Assembly: GCA_016721005.1 (NCBI GenBank)
Contig: JADKJM010000019.1
Coordinates: 186,001 to 250,000, forward strand
DNA: 64,000 nt
Direction of reading: 5' to 3'
Source of the DNA: Flavobacteriales bacterium
GTDB taxonomy: Bacteria; Bacteroidota; Bacteroidia; Flavobacteriales_F; PHOS-HE28
Each line of letters begins with the position of its first letter. Within the stretch, counting starts at the first letter, position 1. Under the pieces are notes generated by a model. It had not been told where the DNA came from. It made no database searches and saw only the letters and a program-made list of their open reading frames with translations. Positions 1 through 10,400 of the stretch are shown piece by piece. A program made the translations under genes and the position numbers.

Positions 1-1483
1 TACTTCAAGCTTTTCATTGGTCGGCACGCTCCGGAGGGTGGCACGAACCCGCAATTGCTCTTCGACGCGATCGCAGGCATGGATCACTACGATGAATCCG
101 CGATCCGCACGCAGTTCAAGCACGAAGCATTCATCAAGCACTTGGCCATTGCGAAGCGTCGGCTCTACGAGACCATCCTCCGCTGCCTGGATGTGTTCCA
201 CGCGGAGAGTTCAGTGGATGCCCGGTTGAACCGCTCCTTGCACCACGTGGAAATCCTGTACCAACGGGCCTTGTACACCGATGCCGAGAAAATGCTGCAC
301 AACGTTCGGCGGTTAGCGGAAGCGCATCACCGTGCACCTGTGCTCTTAGCGGTTGCCGAATGGGAGCGTCGCTTGATCGAATGCCACAACTACGCACAGG
401 TGAGCGAAGGTGATCTTGATCGGCTTGCGGCGGATGCCACTTCGATCATGGAGGAGCAACTCCGGATCGCCGGACTCTGGGATCTGAAGAGTCGGCTACT
501 GTTGATCCTGTACCGTGAGGGACAAGTGCGTGATGAAGGCACACGGTCCCGGGTCAGGGCTTTTCTTCAACACCCTTTGCTGCGGAAGGAACCATTGGAG
601 GGATCATCCGCGAAGGCGCGTTTCTACTTCCACCACATCCACAGCGCTGCGGCCTTCGCCGTTAGCGACATGGGTTCCTGCCAGCAGCACCTCAATGCGA
701 ACCTCAGCCTACTGAATGCGAACAAGGAGCAATTCAGCGGAGATCCCAATCTGGTGCTTGGCGTGATGAGCAACCTGATCTACACCTACACGCGCTTGGG
801 GCGATCCTCCGAAGCCGTCGATCTTCTGAAACAATTCCGCACAGCCCCGTCGCAATGGAACATGCCTGAATCCGATGACCTCGATCTCAAGTTGTTCAGC
901 ACGACCACTAGCTTGGAGCTCTCCATCCATTCGCGACTCGGCGCCTTCGATAAGGCTCTTGAACTCGTTCCGGTGGTGGAGCGTGGATTGGCCCGCCACG
1001 GTGAACGCTTGGGGCCTGTTCGGAAGGCCGCATTCCGCTACCAAGTGGCCTACGCGTACTTCGGCGTTGGTGACCACGACAAGGCGATGCGTTGGCTGAA
1101 TGACCTGTTGAACAACGTGGGCACAAGGGATAGCAGCGATACGGTCTGCTTCGGTCGCATGCTACAGTTGATCACACGCCTGGATTCCGGCAAGACGGAT
1201 CTGCTCACCTATACCCTGCGCAATACGGAACGCTTCCTGCGCACGCGGGAGCGCCAGTACAAGTTCGAGCCGCTGCTCCTCACCTTCATTCGTGATCTCA
1301 CGAAAGCGCGCACGGAGGAGGCTCGGAGATCGCTCATGATCACGTTCCGGGATAAGTTGGGTACGATCCTTAGCGATCCGCTGGAACAAGCGGTTCTGGA
1401 TCACTTCGATCCGATCGCATGGATCGAAAGCAAGCTGACCGGGAAGAGCTACGCCGCGCTCGTACGGGTCCGGGCGCTGGATC

Positions 1484-1500
<17 letters not shown>
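1..1500 (+). CDS. Helical-repeat hypothetical protein, 5' partial
   Basis: The frame is open from base 1, with coding-like sequence (YFKLFIGRHAPEGGTNPQ) before any usable start, so the true start lies upstream and about 500 residues are visible. The protein is soluble, has no signal peptide or membrane segment, and is rich in paired amphipathic helices with TPR-like spacing, for example around residues 90-150 and 240-400. I see no catalytic motif. It resembles uncharacterised Bacteroidota proteins with TPR-like folds; a scaffold role is only a guess. The stop at 1498-1500 sits 5 nt before an 88-nt poly-G run, but the reading frame itself looks undamaged. It converges on thiL. Confidence 0.75.
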
Positions 1501-2647
<1,147 letters not shown>

Positions 2648-2677
2648 GGCGCGAAGATCCGCTAATTTCTAGGCATC

Positions 2678-2704
2678 GCGATCGACGTGTAAGTCGTCGA
2701 TCGC
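2678..2704. promoter_or_regulatory. 9-bp perfect inverted repeat between thiL and dnaE
   Basis: GCGATCGAC at 2678-2686 is exactly mirrored by GTCGATCGC at 2696-2704 with a 9-nt spacer, ending 6 nt before the dnaE start and 30 nt upstream of thiL. It could be an operator or a short 5' hairpin. No known regulator consensus is recognised. Confidence 0.3.
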
Positions 2705-2710
2705 CGCACG

Positions 2711-5700
2711 ATGTACCTCAACACCCACAGCTGGTTCAGTTTCAATCACGGCCTGATGTCGCCGGAGGAACTGCTGCGCCAAGCGCAAGCAGCGGGTGTG
2801 CGTTCGTTCGCGCTCACCGACATCCACAACACGGCGGGCGTGTCCGATCTCGTGCGCTTGGCATCACGCTACGATGTAAAGCCGGTGGTGGGCATCGAAT
2901 TCAAACAGGGCGCACGACTGCTTTACATCGGCATCGCGAAGAACAACGAAGGCTTCCGGCAACTGAACGAACTCCTGACGCCGCACCTGTTGGATGGCGT
3001 GGCCATTCCTGAACGCGCACCGGAGATGCCGGACACGTTCATCATCTACCCTTTCACGGCCGCGCCGGAACAGTTGCGACCCAACGAACGCATCGGCATC
3101 CGTCCGAAGGATCTTACGCGTCTGCCTTTCAGCCCGTGGGCGAAACGACAGCAGGATCTCGTGGCGTTACTGCCCGTGAGCTTCCGCCACAAGCAGGACC
3201 ACAATTGCCACCGCCTGCTGCGCACCGTGGCGAAGAACACCGTGGTGAGCATGCTGCCGCCGGAGGAGATCGCCTCTCCCGATGATCGCTTCCGAAGTGC
3301 CGAGGAAGTGCGGCGCATCTACCAGGACCTCCCCGCGCTCATCCGCAACGCGGAGCAACTGCTGGAGGAATGTTCCATCGCCTTCGACAACAGCGACAAG
3401 ACCAAGCGCGTGTTCGGCGAGAGCGAAGCGCTCGACCTCGAACGCTTGCGCAGCGATACGCTGGTCGGCCGCGCGTACCGCTACCCGAATGCATCGACCA
3501 CGGTGGTGGCGCGCATGGAGCGGGAGCTCGATGTGATCGCGCGCATGGGCTTCATCAGTTACTTCCTCATCAACCAGGACATCGTCCGCTTCGCGCGCAG
3601 CAAGGGCTTCTTCCATGTGGGCCGGGGCAGCGGCGCGAACAGCTTGGTGGCGTACTGCCTGGGCATCACCGATGTGGACCCGATCGAACTCGACCTCTAC
3701 TTCGAGCGCTTCATCAGCACCGCGCGCAAGAAACCGCCCGACTTCGACATCGACTTCAGTTGGAAGGACCGCGACGAAGTGTACCGCTATGTGTTCAAGA
3801 AGTATGGTGATGGGCAGGGTCGCGCAGATCGCCACCTACACCACTTACCAGTGGCGCGGCGCCATCCGCGAACTCGGCAAGGCCGTGGGGCTTCCGCCCG
3901 CGGAGATCGATGCACTGAGCGATGCTTCGACTTCGCTCAGCACAAGAGGCGACCACGGGTACTACGCACGCGGAAGACCGAGCGCGACCGCCAGTGGCAG
4001 TGGCCTCGACAAGGTGGCGCAAGCAGTGGTGCGGTATGCGAAACACCTCATCGGCATGCCGCACCAGTTCGGCATCCACGCCGGCGGGATCCTCGTGAGC
4101 GAATTGCCGTTGACCTATTACACGTCGTTGCACCGTCCGCCGAAGGGGTTCCCCGTCACGCAGTTCAGCATGCTCGAAGCGGAGGACCTCGGCTTGCACA
4201 AGTTCGATCTGCTCAGCCAGCGCGGGCTGGGGCATATCCGTGACGCGGTGGAGTTGGTGAACGGAGGCTCGGTTGTCGGTTGTCAGAGTGAAAAGGAGGG
4301 CTGTCGTGGTCAGTTGTCAGATGCGGCGAACCCACGCGCGCGGGCTTGTGCGACCGGACAACCGACAACCAGCAACCGACAACGCCCATCGACATCCACG
4401 ACATCAAGCGCTTCAAGGAGGATCCCGCGATCAAGGAACTGATCCGCGCCGGGAACACCATCGGTTGCTTCTACGTGGAGAGCCCCGCGATGCGCATGCT
4501 GCTGAAGAAGTTGAAGGTCGATGACTACCTCGGTCTGGTCGCGGCGAGCAGCATCATCCGTCCCGGCGTGGCGGAGAGCGGCATGATGCGCGAATACCTG
4601 CTGCGGCACAACGACCCGGAGCGCATCAAGCTGGCTCCGCCGGAGCTGCTGCGGATCATGCCGGAGACCTACGGCGTGATGGTGTACCAGGAGGACGTGT
4701 TGAAAGTGGCGCACCACTACGCCGGGTTGGATCTGGAAGAAGCGGACATCCTGCGCCGCGGCATGAGCGCGCGTTTCCGCGACCGGCCCGAGTTCAAGGA
4801 AGTGGAACGGAAGTTCTTCGCGAACTGCAAGTCGAAGGGCCACCCGGATGCGGAAGCGGCGGAGATCTGGCGGCAGATCGAAAGCTTCGCGAGCTTCAGC
4901 TTCGCCAAGGGCCACAGCGCGAGCTACGCGGTGGAGAGCTACCAGAGCCTCTACCTGAAAGCGCACCATCCGCTGGAATTCCTTGTGGGCGTGGCGAACA
5001 ACTTCGGCGGCTTCTACCGTACGGAGTTCTACCTGCACGAAGCGAAACGCGCGGGGGCGGTGATCGAAGCGCCGTGCGTGAATGCAAGCGAGGAGTTGTG
5101 TTCATTGGTGAAGGGGAATGATCAGTTGTCGGTTGTCGGTTATACCGTCGCACAAGCCAGCGTGCGTGAGGACGTGCGACGGAACAACGGACAACCGACA
5201 ACGAACAACTCCATCCACCTCGGCCTCGGCAACATCAAGGGCCTTACCACCGAAGTGGCGCAACTGGTCCTGCGCGAACGCCGACGCAACGGATCCTTCG
5301 CCGACCTGCCGGATCTGCTGCGCCGCGTGCCGCTGCATGTGGAACAAGCGCGGATCCTGGTGCGCGTGGGCGCCTTGCGTTTCACCGGACGCAGCAAGCC
5401 GGAACTGCTCTGGGACCTCGCGCTGATGCATCAAGGAAGCAAGAGCGCTGATCCCATCCCCGACCTCTTCGTGATGAAGGTGGAAGCACCGCGCTTGCCC
5501 GATCTGCAGCACTACCCGCTCGCCGACGCGTACGATGAGTTGGAGTTGTTGGGCTTCCCGCTGTGCGATCCGTTCACGCTGGTGGAGTGCCGATCAGACG
5601 ATCAGACGATGAGAAGATCAGAAGATGGGAATGCCATTCCCCGGCGGCAGTTCCCGATCGTTGGCCGCGATGGTCGTCTGCTGGGGAACGTGCCTGGTGC

Positions 5701-6058
5701 GGCACGCACCATGCAGACCGCAACTTCGACAACTGACAACGAGCAACCCACTTTCCTCGCGCGACAAATGTCTTCACACATCGGGCAACGCGTGACGATG
5801 CTCGGCTACATGATCCACGTGAAGACCACGACCACCTCCACCGGATCGTACATGAGCTTCGGCTCCTTCATCGATCCCGCCGGTGATTTCTGGGACAGCA
5901 CACAGTTCCCCTCCGTGGCGGAGCGCTTCCCGTTCCGCGGCCGCGGCGTGTACCGCCTTACCGGTTACGTAGAGGAGGAGTTCGGGCATTGCGCCTTGCG
6001 CACGCAGCACATCGAGAAGCTGCCGTGGAAACCGGATCCGCGGTATGGGGAGACGTAG
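2711..6058 (+). CDS. dnaE: DnaE-type DNA polymerase III alpha subunit with repeat insertions and two frameshifts
   Basis: A replicative/translesion C-family polymerase catalytic subunit, of the shorter class Bacteroidota carry beside the main DnaE. An N-terminal PHP domain (MYLNTHSWFSFNHG, LTDIHNTAG) leads into the polymerase palm with VGRGSGANSLVAYCLGI and the catalytic-Asp motif PPDFDIDF; HAGGIL, FDLLSQRGLGHI, GCFYVESPAMRMLLKK, and SFAKGHSASYAVESYQ follow, then an OB-fold region (VTMLGYMIHVKTTTT). As sequenced the frame shifts twice: near 3810-3820 (one extra base, probably the C in GGGCAGG) and again between 4271 and 4385. The two shifts restore the original frame, so sequencing indels are plausible. 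At least five short palindromic-repeat pieces lie inside the gene, adding extra residues relative to the family. dinB elsewhere in the window could be a functional partner; that is inference. Confidence 0.88.
3923..3946 (+). repeat. TTCGACTTCGCTCAGC-type repeat fragment inside dnaE
   Basis: TGCTTCGACTTCGCTCAG followed by CACAAG matches a word I recognise as a common dispersed intergenic repeat in Bacteroidota. Here it is read through as DASTSLSTRG, in a place where DnaE relatives have a short connector before the helix LDKVAQAVVRYAKHL. Confidence 0.55.
4271..4370. repeat. Palindromic repeat, GTTGTCGGTTGTC family, copy 1 in dnaE
   Basis: GGTTGTCGGTTGTC at 4271-4284 is the exact reverse complement of 4357-4370. 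The interior contains GGGCTTGTGCGAC. Reverse-complemented, it aligns with the copy at 5125-5202 (shared GTTGTCGGTTGTC and GTCGCACAAGCC). It interrupts DnaE between AVELVNGG and PIDIHDIKRFKED, which are adjacent in the family, and it coincides with the second frameshift. Confidence 0.8.
5125..5202. repeat. Palindromic repeat, GTTGTCGGTTGTC family, copy 2 in dnaE, in frame
   Basis: Outer arms GTTGTCGGTTGTC (5125-5137) and GACAACCGACAAC (5190-5202) are perfect complements. A nested stem pairs CCGTCGCAC (5145-5153) with GTGCGACGG (5174-5182). It is translated in frame as roughly 31 extra residues (NDQLSVVGYTV through GQPTTNN) just before the conserved HLGLGNIKGL. Confidence 0.85.
5591..5635 (+). 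repeat. GATCAGACGATCAGA repeat inside dnaE, related to the sufD leader repeat
   Basis: CGATCAGACGATCAGACGAT followed by a purine-rich tail ending GATCAGAAGATGGGAATGCC. The tail matches 22623-22642 in front of sufD at 18 of 20 positions, and both encode the near-identical peptides RRSEDGNA and RRSENGNA. It lies in an in-frame insertion ahead of the OB-fold region. Confidence 0.65.
5728..5749 (+). repeat. Partial GTTGTCGGTTGTC-family arm inside dnaE
   Basis: CGACAACTGACAACGAGCAA continues as CC and closely matches the right arm of the copy at 4357-4376. Only one arm is visible. It encodes STTDNEQP in frame, part of an insertion of about 55 residues between FTLVE and QMSSHIGQRV. Confidence 0.55.
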
Positions 6059-6062
6059 CACG

Positions 6063-6070
6063 TACTTTTG
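6063..6070 (+). promoter_or_regulatory. Bacteroidota-type -7 box
   Basis: TACTTTTG matches TAnnTTTG, 5 nt before the ATG at 6076, which would imply a leaderless or near-leaderless transcript for the small downstream gene. No clear -33 TTG is seen. Confidence 0.3.
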
Positions 6071-6075
6071 GGATC

Positions 6076-6312
6076 ATGTCGACCACAGAACTCCGCAAGC
6101 GCGTGATCGCACGTGTGGAGCTCACGAAGGATGCCATGCTCTTGCGTGAACTGGACCGGATGCTGAGATCCGCCGGTAAGGAGATCGAGCCCTACAAGAC
6201 AACGGCTGTGGAGCGGCGCTTGTTGAAAAAGGGGCTCGAGGCGATCAAGAAAGGGCGTGTTGTCCCGGCTGAAAAAGCGGACAAGGCCATTGAGCGATGG
6301 CTCGCCAAATAG
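6076..6312 (+). CDS. Small hypothetical protein, antitoxin-like in style
   Basis: A 78-residue helical, highly charged protein (starts MSTTELRKRVIARVELTKD, ends AIERWLAK). The ATG at 6076 follows a TAnnTTTG-like box and is preferred over read-through from dnaE. The size and the final W-L-x-K helix resemble small antitoxin subunits of Bacteroidota addiction modules, but no toxin-sized partner lies alongside: dnaE ends 17 nt upstream and the Mrr-like gene converges from the other side. No function is assigned. Confidence 0.55.
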   Translation: MSTTELRKRVIARVELTKDAMLLRELDRMLRSAGKEIEPYKTTAVERRLLKKGLEAIKKGRVVPAEKADKAIERWLAK

Positions 6313-6345
6313 TTTGGTCAGCAGCCGCGGAAAGGGACACCATTC

Positions 6346-7266
6346 CTATTCCTCGCCAAAGAAGTCGCCGTCGATGCGCTTGACCACAAAGGTCTCCCGA
6401 GGAATAACACCCAAGTTGTAGTCGATCATCAATTCAACGAGTTGTTCACCATCAAGCAGGACGATCTTGGTGTCATTCTTCGGCGCGTATTCCCGTGCAT
6501 CCTTGGAGAATGAGGAGGCAGTGATGAACACACCTTTCCTAGCTCCCTGACCAGCAAGCGCCCCAACGAACTTCTGAAGTTCTGAACGCCCAACGGTACT
6601 TCCATCTTTCCATCTCTTGGCTTGAACATGTATCGCATCGAGACCAAGCTTATCCTCCTTGATCGTACCATCTATTCCCTCATCACCAGTTCTCCTTCCA
6701 AATGCATGACGCACGTCATCGGAAGTTCCTCCGTAGCCCATTTGGACGAGCAGTTTCACTACGAGGTCTTCAAAGTCTTTCCAATCCATGCTCCTGACCT
6801 TGGTCAAGAGTTCCAAGGCAAGGGCCGACCGCATAAGGCGATAGGCTCCGCCAAGTATTTCCTCCGGTGTCTGGCTGGACTCCATGATGCTTGGCTCGGT
6901 CGAAGAAGCCGACCCGCGCTTTGCTGATTGGAATTCAGCGAACTCCGGGAACTTCTTCTTCAGATACGCCACATTGACCTTGTCAACCTTGCTCTTCAGT
7001 ACGTCTTGCCCGCGAGGCGTGATACAGATCATGCCCCGTTTGGGCGAGCTGAGCAATCCGCCTTTCACCAAGTAAAAGCGCGCCCACATCACTCGGTTGT
7101 AAAAGGCCGGCTGCGCGCCGCTTGGCAGCATTTCGTGTCTCTGTTCCTCTGTCAACTTGTAGTAGGAAGCAAGCGACTCCACGACATCGCGGGAAGCACG
7201 TGGTTGGCCATCCGCAACATGCTTCAGGAGCGGAAGCATTATGGATTGAAAGTCGGGTAATGCCAT
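6346..7266 (-). CDS. Mrr-like restriction endonuclease
   Basis: A type IV-style restriction enzyme expected to cut modified foreign DNA. The N-terminal winged-helix region (about residues 1-110: MALPDFQSIMLPLLKHVADG, MWARFYLVKGGLL, ITPRGQDVL) matches the Mrr_N domain. The C-terminal PD-(D/E)xK nuclease core shows MDWKDFEDLVVKLLVQMGY, then GDEGIDGTI and IHVQAKRW, giving the D...QxK catalytic triad of the Mrr family, followed by VGALAGQGARKGVFITASSF. The 306-residue length is normal. The ATG at 7266 is chosen because it starts the conserved ALPDF segment; an upstream in-frame start at 7287 adds seven non-conserved residues. It stands alone, without a methylase. Confidence 0.9.
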   Translation of the reverse strand: MALPDFQSIMLPLLKHVADGQPRASRDVVESLASYYKLTEEQRHEMLPSGAQPAFYNRVMWARFYLVKGGLLSSPKRGMICITPRGQDVLKSKVDKVNVAYLKKKFPEFAEFQSAKRGSASSTEPSIMESSQTPEEILGGAYRLMRSALALELLTKVRSMDWKDFEDLVVKLLVQMGYGGTSDDVRHAFGRRTGDEGIDGTIKEDKLGLDAIHVQAKRWKDGSTVGRSELQKFVGALAGQGARKGVFITASSFSKDAREYAPKNDTKIVLLDGEQLVELMIDYNLGVIPRETFVVKRIDGDFFGEE

Positions 7267-7445
7267 GATTGAAGAATAGACGACCAAGTTCGCTTTTCGA
7301 ACCGGAAATCACGTCAAGGACAAATGCTAGTCCCTCAAGGCGCAGCGAATGACCATCTCCTTTCTGAACCACCGTCGCGCTCTTCCTCCATCAACCACTG
7401 ACGCTTGCTTAACGGAAGTTGGACCTCATCCTGATACCTCTGGCC

Positions 7446-10400
7446 CTATTCCACCACCACCGCCTTCCCATTATCATCTGGCACCCGATCGAAGAACAGG
7501 TGCATCGGATCGATCATCGCTTTCACGGGTAGTTCCTTGCTGCGCAACACCACCGTGTTCTCGCCGGTCTTCAACCGCATGCGCTTCTGCGCAAGGATCG
7601 CACCTTCCTCCTTGTCGCTCTTCGCTTCAGCAAGCACACCGATATCGATCCAGTCGTTCATGGCCACAGGTGTTTCGCGGCCCAAGGAATCGGCGTGGTT
7701 CTTCTCGCAGGTGAAGGTCATCGTCACGTCGTACTGCCCATCCGCGGCCTTCTTCGCCGTGGCGGAGAGCATGCGGTTATTGTAAAGCGTGATGTACTTG
7801 AAGTTGTCCTCGAGCAGGTAGGTGAGGCTATCCGGTGTCACACGCTCAAGCTCGCGGTACATGTCGAGCGCCGTGGGGTACGGCGGTGCGCCGTACGCGA
7901 AGGAATCCACCAGTGCGCGGAACGCGCTGTTCAACGTGTCCTCGCCGAGGTACTCGCGCATGCAGTAGAGCACCACGCTGCCCTTGTTGTAGTGGATGTA
8001 GCCCTGGTTCTCCACCTTCATGATCGGCTGTTCGCGCTGCGTCTCACCACCACGTGCCCGCTGGTACTTATCGCTCTCCAACCTCAGGAACTTCCGCATG
8101 TGATCACGGCCGTACTCCTTCTCCATCACCATCAGCGCACTGTATTGCGCCATGCTCTCGCTCAGCAACGTGGCACCTTGCATGTTCGCGCCGATCACTT
8201 GGTGCGCCCAGTACTGGTGGCCCATCTCGTGCGCTACCACATAGAACACCATGTCGATGTCCTCCTTCGCACTGAGGTCGGTGATGAAGCCGATGCCCTC
8301 GCTGTATGGCATGGTGCCGGGGAAGGCCTGCGCGAAATTGAAGTAGCGCGGGAACTCGAGGATGCGTACTTGCTTGTGACGGTACGGACCGAAGTGCTCC
8401 GTGTAGTACGCCAGCGCCTTCTGCATGCTGTTCAGCATGCGCGGCACGTTCTCCGCGTGGGCCTTGTGGTAGTACACCTCCACATCAATGGCATCACCTC
8501 CGGATGGCGGGACCCACTTCTCCCGGGCCACCTCGTAGCGCGCGCTCAGGAACGAATAGAAGTTCATACTGGCGTGATCCAGTTCATACTGGAAGTAGCG
8601 CTTCCCACCGGCTTCCCATTCCTTCAACAACGAGCCCGGTGCCACCGCGATCTGGTCCGGCGCCGTGCTGATGGTGGTGCGCACGTGCACCCAATCGCTG
8701 TTCGGCATCAGGTAGGTATTCATGCGCTTGGCAGGATCGGCGCTCAAGGGCTGCATGGGTTCCTTCGGCGGTAGCTCATGTTTGCGTCGGTCGTTCCGGT
8801 CGCTCAACTCTCCGCCCGTGTTGTATCCGATCTGCGGGATCAGGTCCATGTTGTTGAAGAAAGTGCCGTTGTTCACCAGTTGCACGAAGGACACCGCGTT
8901 CTCGAATCCTTCGGCGATGTAGCTGCCGATCACAGTGAACTTGAGATCAGCCCCGGGTTGCAACGGCGGTTCGAGCCGATAGATCCGGTAGTTCAGTTCC
9001 TTATCGTCCTTCACCAGCTTGGCTCCGGGGATCACGACGGTGAGTTCCACATTGCTCGGCAGGTTGAGGTGCAACGAATCGATCGGAACGCCATCCACGT
9101 TGCGCGTGGTGATCTCCGCTTCATACAACAACGTCCGCTCGTATGGGTCCAGGTCGATGGTGAACGCGAGGTCCGTGTAGTGCGGCTGCGGGATGCCTTC
9201 GAACCGCTTGTAGTCCTTCTCATAGCGCACCTGCAACTCCTCCGTCTCGTCGCTGGTGCGGTACGTGTTCAAGACCTTGGTATTGTAATAGCCCCATGCG
9301 CCGAGCACGATCCATGCAATGACCAGCACCGTAGCAATGGACCAAGCGCGCCGCAGTCGCGATCCCGCGAAGCGCAGGCGCTTCCCGAAAGCGGTCTCGC
9401 GACCACGCACCAGAAAGATGTAGGAGAGCAATAGCAGGATCGCCCCGAAGACCCACCAGTAGATCCTGAAGAAGACCCACGCCGGGACGAACGGGCCGTA
9501 GTGGCTCATGTCCGAATAGCGCAAGCCCGGCGAGCCGTTCAGCTTCACCAGGTTGCTTTCGATGTCCACACCGGGCCACAGGAAGATGTTCAACGCCACT
9601 ACCACCACGAAGGCGAAGTAGCCGAGGTACTTGTTGTTCACCAGGGTGTGCAGGAAGATGGCGAGCATGCAGAGGAAGCCGAAGCTCAACAGCGCCGGAA
9701 TGATCAGGTAATAGAGATAGACGGACGGTTCCAGGTTCGTATAGCCATTGAGCAACTGCGTGACCATACCGGCCGCTGTAGCGAGCAATAGAATGATGAA
9801 GAGCAACACGAGCATCGTGGTGAACTTCGCCAGCAGGCCTTGCCAGCTCCGCGTGGGAAGCGCGTCCTTGATGTCATCCAGACCTGCTTCCCGGTCCTTC
9901 CAGATCAACGCGCCGGAATAGAAGGTGACGATGATGATCACGTACAGGAAGAGCGAGCCCTGGATCATGTCCACCACGTTATAGGTCACGGGGTACGTGG
10001 TGTTCTCGTACATGCTCGTGACGAACGTGAGCGAGGAGATCAGCTGCGCGACACCGAGCAGCATCACGATGATGAAGACCGGACCGGTCACGATGCTCTT
10101 CAGGTCCATACGCACTTGATGGCGGAACTGCTTCCACCGCGCCCAGCGACCGTATCGGCGTCTTACAACAGGAAGGTCCTGTGTCTTCCGCGGAACGAGT
10201 TCATTCTCCTCCGCCAAGCTCGCCGCTTTCTGCTTGCGATCATGGAAACTGAAACGCAGATAGCCGAAGATGAACACGCCGATGGAGATCGCGATCCAGA
10301 GCAAGCGGTTCCAGAGCAGCGATCCGTCCGTGGGAAGCAGGTTGCTGTTCTTCTCGATCACCGTCCAGTACTTCGTCACCTGGTCCAGCGCGTTCAATCC

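Noticed and set aside
4271..4385. Insertion sequence inside dnaE
   Set aside because: Only about 100 nt, no transposase and no target duplication seen; it fits a non-autonomous palindromic repeat better.
6076..7266. Toxin-antitoxin or restriction-modification pairing of the small protein with the Mrr-like gene
   Set aside because: The genes are convergent, with no shared operon, and neither sequence shows a partner motif.
7695..8774. Long + strand frames opposite the ABC-M1 gene
   Set aside because: They have no family similarity, are rich in Arg/His/Val as expected for the complement of a high-GC gene, and overlap a well-supported CDS.
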